In this document: in pieces, positions 59,468 through 64,000 of the stretch
How positions within the stretch are numbered: position 1 is the first letter of the stretch
Layout of the letters: each line of letters begins with the position of its first letter
From: Diphasiastrum complanatum
Taxonomy: Eukaryota; Streptophyta; Lycopodiopsida; Lycopodiales; Lycopodiaceae
DNA length: 64,000 bases
NCBI GenBank assembly: GCA_029204225.1
Contig: CM055097.1
Location: forward strand, 71,894,452 to 71,958,451
Direction of reading: 5' to 3'
The notes under the pieces: generated by a model
What the model was told of the DNA's origin: nothing
Databases searched by the model: none
What the model saw: the letters and a program-made list of their open reading frames with translations, nothing else
Translations under genes and position numbers: made by a program

Positions 59468-59723
59468 TGTGAACTCGAGGTGCTAAAGGTCTGTCCTAAG
59501 TTCTTAAAGGCTAAACGATTTAATTGGCTTATCATTCACATAAAGCTAGTCTCAGATCAACTTAATAAAAATCAACTAAGATTTTAAATCAAAACTTGAA
59601 AACCATTTCATCACAAAGATTCATTCACATAATAGCGGAAGCACTGAGGGGTCAAGAGGGGGACACCCCCCCCCCCCCCCCCCCCAAAAGGATTCTTTTC
59701 TTATCATTATGCAAATCCAATTG
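59468..59723 (-). repeat. LTR copy of element I (5' side)
   Basis: This matches 58185-58437, with a run of 20 C at 59666-59685. The LTR may extend right through the CATGCA repeats, perhaps to about 60660, but no terminal TG/CA could be fixed there. Confidence 0.8.
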
Positions 59724-59869
59724 GCCAATGCCAATTACATATACAATGGATTCCAATAGGGTCTCAGATGTAGGACATCAACTTAACATAGTCTTACTTC
59801 ATATTCAATGATCTTAATTCCATATCTAGCTTAACAAAAGCATAGACATCTCTTCATCAGTCTCAATCT

Positions 59870-60245
59870 TTCCGACATGCAATCATGTTGGATCTTAGAT
59901 TCTTGTCATGTGATCCCAATGGATCTTAGATTCTTTACATGCAATCATAAGGGTTCATAGATTCTTGACATGCAACTGTCATGAAGTGACATGCATGGCT
60001 TTCAGGAATGCATGGAGTGACATGCAAGCTTCAAAATTGACATGCAAGTTTTAGATCTGTCATGCAAACTCTAGATCTGACATGCATGGGCAATAGATCA
60101 CTGATGCTATGACATGCAAGCTTCCAAACTGACATGCAAGCTCTAGATCTGACATGCAAAGACAATAGGCCACTGATGCTATGACATGCAAGCTCTACAT
60201 CTGATATGCATAGACAATTGGCCACAGAAACTATGACATGCAAAA
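59870..60245. repeat. CATGCA-rich degenerate tandem repeat
   Basis: About 13 GACATGCA/CATGCA words occur here. From 60018 on, a unit of roughly 70-80 bp (GACATGCAAGCTCTAGATCT...) repeats about three times. It may be the U3 of the 5' LTR of element I. Confidence 0.75.
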
Positions 60246-60315
60246 GTACTAATCAGCCATTATGACGTATGGGTAATAGTTTCAAGAGCATACCATAGAT
60301 TCAAGAGAAGGTGAA

Positions 60316-60540
<225 letters not shown>

Positions 60541-60789
60541 TGTATTTGTGTGGTGATCTGAAAGTGATAGAAATCCGAGGGTTTGAGCTCCAAATAGTCT
60601 TGCAATCACAAATATGACATAGTCTCCTTGAGGTGATGCCTCAATCCCCTTCTCCAAAGCACCTATACACAACAAGCAACAAAATGGCAGAGTTTGGATG
60701 CATCAATCTTCCATCCTCCTAGTAGAGGGGCGCATTTCCACTTATATAGAGACTAGAGAGGCCTTCCAAAGTGAGTGAGTTGTCAAGTT

Positions 60790-61500
60790 CAAGTGTATGA
60801 GGTGTGAGGGAGACTCCAATTGGACTTAGGGAGAAGTGGAGTGCATGGATGAGGTGTTTTAGTTAGGGAGGGTGAATGGGTGATGTGTACTAGCTTGGGA
60901 GAGTTATTAAGGTGTATTGGCATATGAAGTGAGAGTGTAGGAGGGCGCCCCATTCTAGGTGTCAAATTGCCTAGAATGCATGAGGAAAAGTAGGTGGGAG
61001 GTAGGTGGTACAAGGTTTCAACTTGATGATGATGCTACCGAGGGAGTTGGATTAGGGGTAGTCTCTCATCTTTTTCCCTGATGGCGTCTTCCATTGCCTC
61101 TTGCAATGTAGTGTACTGCTCCCATCTTTTCAGCTCTCTTTTGATACTTCGTGGTAAACCCGCGAGGAACCACATAATGACCGCATGATCGAGATTAGGG
61201 CTACGTTGCATTCTGAACTCAAGTGTTTGACCCATTCTATGTAGTCCCTAACCCTTTTTCTTTTTCCCATTTTCACTTTGTTCAACAGGAGAAATGGATC
61301 TTCCAAGAACTTTCTTGGTTTAAAGCGCGTGATGAGAGCAGCTTTAACCCCTTTCCAAGTGGACTTTTATTTGTTTGAGAGATTAAAAAACCAATCCTGC
61401 ACTACCGTAATTAGTGACATTGGAAACATCATCAATTTTTCCGCCGGTGTCCGCTCACCATAGATCTCGCACACTTGCTTGTAGATTTGGAGGAATATGA
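60790..61500 (-). pseudogene. Gypsy gag fragment (probably Gypsy L)
   Basis: Read leftwards from 61470: EKLMMFPMSLITVVQDWFFNL and KGVKAALITRF fit the retrotransposon-gag domain. HAVIMWFLAGLPRSIKREL and LQEAMEDAIREKDERL follow, with frameshifts. Its strand and position upstream of the L RT suggest the same element, with element I and the microsatellite in between. Confidence 0.75.
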
Positions 61501-62915
61501 TTGGATTGTAAATTCATTCAATAATCATTATATATATTTTTAAAAAATAGTTTTATTACAAGCTTATAGACTATTACGAAACTATGTGTAGTAGAAGCCC
61601 CATAAATGCAATGCTTGAATTCTCTAGGAATGGATGGTTTGTGAGTAAATATTTGCAAGTTTCTTCTTCTATTTTAAATAGTGATGATGAAATATCAAAC
61701 TAAAAAACATCAAATTCTAGATCACAATATTTGAATAATCAAGACAACCAAACCTCTAGGGTATCAATATGGCAAAGGGTTGTTGATAGGGTTGTGAATG
61801 AACAAAAAACATATTCTTATTAACTCTACTCATCGATAAGTAGAACTAAGACAAAAAAAACTTGCCATTCATAGCCATGTCTATAGTGGCTATGAATGAT
61901 AAAAAGACTATGACTATCATGTTATCATTTCAAAAGCAACATCCTTTTTCAAAGATTCATATAGAACTTTGTCTATACTATTTTAACCATACCCTTCCAT
62001 GTTAAAAAATACTAGATTTAAAAAATAACATTCTTTCAAGACTCTAAACCCCATAAAAGCAACATAAAAATTCGAATATTAAACTAATTACATGTCCATA
62101 GAGTAAATTCATACTCACCCTAGTGTAATGGAACTTATCAACATGATAGATCAACCTTTGAACATTAGTTATGGTCATGTCCCATACCTCCATACCCACC
62201 TCACTCCTCAAGATGCACCTCTCAAGTAGCAAATGTTCAGATGCATACACAAAAATCCACTCTAGAAACATATTTATTATTATATATAGTTTCTTTGATT
62301 GATGCTCACACCCTAGAATAAGTAATCCTAGTTCACAACAATATTCTCAATAGTTATCACAAGTAGTTTTTGGATCTAGGAAGTTGAAGTGGGCTTACAT
62401 TTTAACATTAGAGTTAACACTAGCCATAACTATTAGTTTTCAAGAATAAACTCACAAAACTTGCATAATGTTCGAACTCTAACTCTCTCATCAAAACATA
62501 TGTTGACTTGATCCATAGAATAAGCCTCACCATCTCAGATCCAATAATTAGTGTCTGTAGCAAATTATCTAACCCTAATCCTCCCTAATCATGTTCCAAA
62601 TGAAGGCCCACATATTGTGCCACCACCTCTTTCAACTTTTTGACAATTTTCTCAAATTGCTATACAAACTTGCTAACTTATAACAATGATTTCTTCAAGT
62701 TCATAGCCTTGAGATTTGGGCTAATAAGTACATTACAAATAACAAGCACAATATAGATATCATCAAGAGGCCACCAAATTATATGACCACATTCTAATAG
62801 CTACTGTTTCAAATTTCTAACATTCACAAGTATTCTAACTACGTCTTCAATGAAGGGCATATTCTATAGATTTTTACTTTGGATTTTGAATCTTTTTCGA
62901 TGACATTGATGAGTT
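61500..62915. other. AT-rich region, no gene recognised
   Basis: Short frames only. No motif, LTR end or repeat stands out. Confidence 0.5.
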
Positions 62916-62918
62916 TCA

Positions 62919-63780
<862 letters not shown>

Positions 63781-63787
63781 GGGCAAG

Positions 63788-63849
63788 GCATCCTCCTCCT
63801 CTCACCCATGCATACACTTTTTTGAACTAAAAAGTGAGGAGGAGGATGC
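63788..63849. repeat. Imperfect hairpin
   Basis: GCATCCTCCTCCTC at 63788-63801 pairs with GAGGAGGAGGATGC at 63836-63849. The inner CACTTTTT pairs with AAAAAGTG across a short loop. The left arm carries a 13-nt unpaired insertion. It may be a MITE end or a chance purine/pyrimidine palindrome. Confidence 0.6.
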
Positions 63850-64000
63850 ATTCATGCACGGGAAAAGACATGCATGGCCCTCCTCCCCATGCAACCCATG
63901 CAAGCGTGCTTCCTAGTTGCCTTCCCATTAATGAGTGACAGGCCACCTTACCACTCTCTATCTCTCCTTTGCTACTCCTAGCAATGATGACTAACGGCCG

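Overview
The window looks like intergenic DNA from a large, repeat-rich seed-plant genome. The base composition is AT-rich, and most coding signal comes from decayed Ty1/Copia and Ty3/Gypsy LTR retrotransposons. There is also a plant-type LINE, a CACTA-like DNA transposon, a second spliced DNA-transposon gene and several long GA/CT microsatellites. Primer binding sites of the plant initiator-tRNA-Met type (TGGTATCAGAGC) recur. A gymnosperm is plausible because gene density is very low and insertions are nested, but the sequence alone does not prove it.

Only one gene looks intact: a two-exon plant short-chain dehydrogenase/reductase at 12907-13951 (+). A second host-gene signal is one exon resembling a plant equilibrative nucleoside transporter at about 49862-49982 (+), with a canonical splice donor. 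It could be a relic, or one exon of a gene with very long introns.

Layout. 1-12 kb: broken Copia and Gypsy pieces on both strands (1281-2850 -, 3720-5415 -, 6952-9240 +, 9290-10060 -) and a zinc-knuckle fragment at 10829-11086. 12.9-14.9 kb: the dehydrogenase and a duplicated 3' flank. 14.9-16.5 kb (-): a broken DUF7869-like transposase gene. 17.3-19.0 kb (-): a LINE. 19.0-40.5 kb: a nest in which plus-strand Gypsy J (LTR from 19041) holds Copia A (22086-29863) and Copia B (from 31195). A holds a CACTA-like element (23545-25926). B holds a minus-strand Gypsy C (32561-38361). Target-site duplications, or an empty paralogous site, support most of these steps.

40.5-49 kb: further nested pieces. 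These are Gypsy E (-), a fairly well preserved Copia D (+), a small Copia F fragment (-), and two Copia bodies that share one LTR at 46680-47478. 49-54 kb: the orphan exon and two minisatellite arrays with a common GGTCGAGAT core. 54-61.5 kb: Gypsy L (-), interrupted by an opposite-strand integrase fragment H (+) and by a small LTR element I. 61.5-64 kb: AT-rich sequence with a CT microsatellite and a terminal hairpin.

The observations most worth following are four. Gypsy C carries an additional long same-sense reading frame downstream of integrase, with a second homologous fragment at 45326-45475. The CACTA-like element has six CCACGTGG palindromes interleaved with GTCGGAWTCCGAC palindromes at one end. 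One LTR is shared by two Copia bodies. The transporter exon stands alone.
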